Assembly: GCF_004327355.1 (NCBI RefSeq)
Contig: NZ_QJUM01000019.1
Location: forward strand, 62,001 to 126,000
Reading direction: 5' to 3'
From: Phytopseudomonas dryadis
Lineage (GTDB): Bacteria > Pseudomonadota > Gammaproteobacteria > Pseudomonadales > Pseudomonadaceae
DNA length: 64,000 nt
Part shown: positions 63,947-64,000 of the stretch, one piece after another
Layout: each line of letters begins with the position of its first letter
How positions within the stretch are numbered: position 1 is the first letter of the stretch
Translations under genes and position numbers: made by a program
Notes under the pieces: model-generated
Told to the model about the DNA's origin: nothing
Databases searched by the model: none
What the model saw: only the letters and a program-made list of their open reading frames with translations

Positions 63947-64000
63947 ACCATCGCTTATCAGCATGGCCCGCATGCCTGGCACGACACACTCGGTCCACCA

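Overview
The window is high-GC DNA from a gamma-proteobacterium, almost certainly Pseudomonas in the broad sense. The evidence is gene content and order typical of that genus: ppc followed by a small conserved gene and a DUF4398/OmpA lipoprotein pair, prfB-lysS, recJ-yaeQ, moaC-moaD-moaE, and the second glycine-cleavage locus with sdaA. It also carries several Pseudomonas-type intergenic palindromic repeats. Nothing suggests a plasmid, prophage or CRISPR locus. I saw no tRNA or rRNA genes.

Layout. (1) 0-12.3 kb is housekeeping: ppc, the lipoprotein pair with a strong terminator, a QEGLA-motif metallopeptidase-like gene, a GAF-GGDEF-EAL c-di-GMP protein whose 5' flank is a decayed IS481-family transposase, then lysS and prfB with its programmed +1 frameshift. 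(2) 12.9-28.4 kb is a tightly packed, co-directional catabolic operon of 17 genes. It encodes an SsuABC/TauABC-like importer, two SDRs (one lacking the catalytic Tyr/Lys), a cupin, an alpha/beta hydrolase, an IclR regulator, a ThDP enzyme, an L-aspartate-dehydrogenase-like enzyme, an aldehyde dehydrogenase, a two-domain VOC extradiol-type dioxygenase, an FAD hydroxylase, two small unknown proteins, a Rieske oxygenase, a Rid-family protein without the usual Arg, and a Rieske reductase. An IclR/KdgR-like operator array precedes it, a rho-independent terminator closes it, and a porin with a related palindrome upstream follows. The substrate is unknown to me. The enzyme set suggests oxygenolytic breakdown of a small, probably nitrogen-containing, aromatic or heterocyclic compound. 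This is the best candidate for an undescribed system.

(3) 30.4-39.7 kb holds a DUF533 gene, a LysR regulator, and a polyamine/GABA-type module: aldehyde dehydrogenase, PotD-like binding protein, PotA, PotB, PotC, and a second aldehyde dehydrogenase. (4) 39.7-56.7 kb holds recJ, yaeQ, a 54-residue membrane protein, molybdopterin genes moaC/D/E, PIN-PhoH ATPase, yaaA, an SDR, a GGDEF protein with a degenerate active site but an intact I-site, a GAF histidine kinase, a SWIM-SNF2 helicase, psiE, yebG with a LexA box, and a SirB1-like gene. (5) 57.2-63.2 kb is gcvH-gcvP-sdaA-gcvT behind a strong sigma-54 promoter with upstream palindromes. No glyA lies between gcvP and sdaA. The locus converts glycine and serine to C1 units, ammonia and pyruvate.

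Intergenic regions contain several repeat families. These include a composite A+B repeat in two opposite-orientation copies plus a lone A copy, GTAGGGTGG hairpins with compensatory stem changes, a classic REP pair, and AAGCTTGCAGC-type hairpins.
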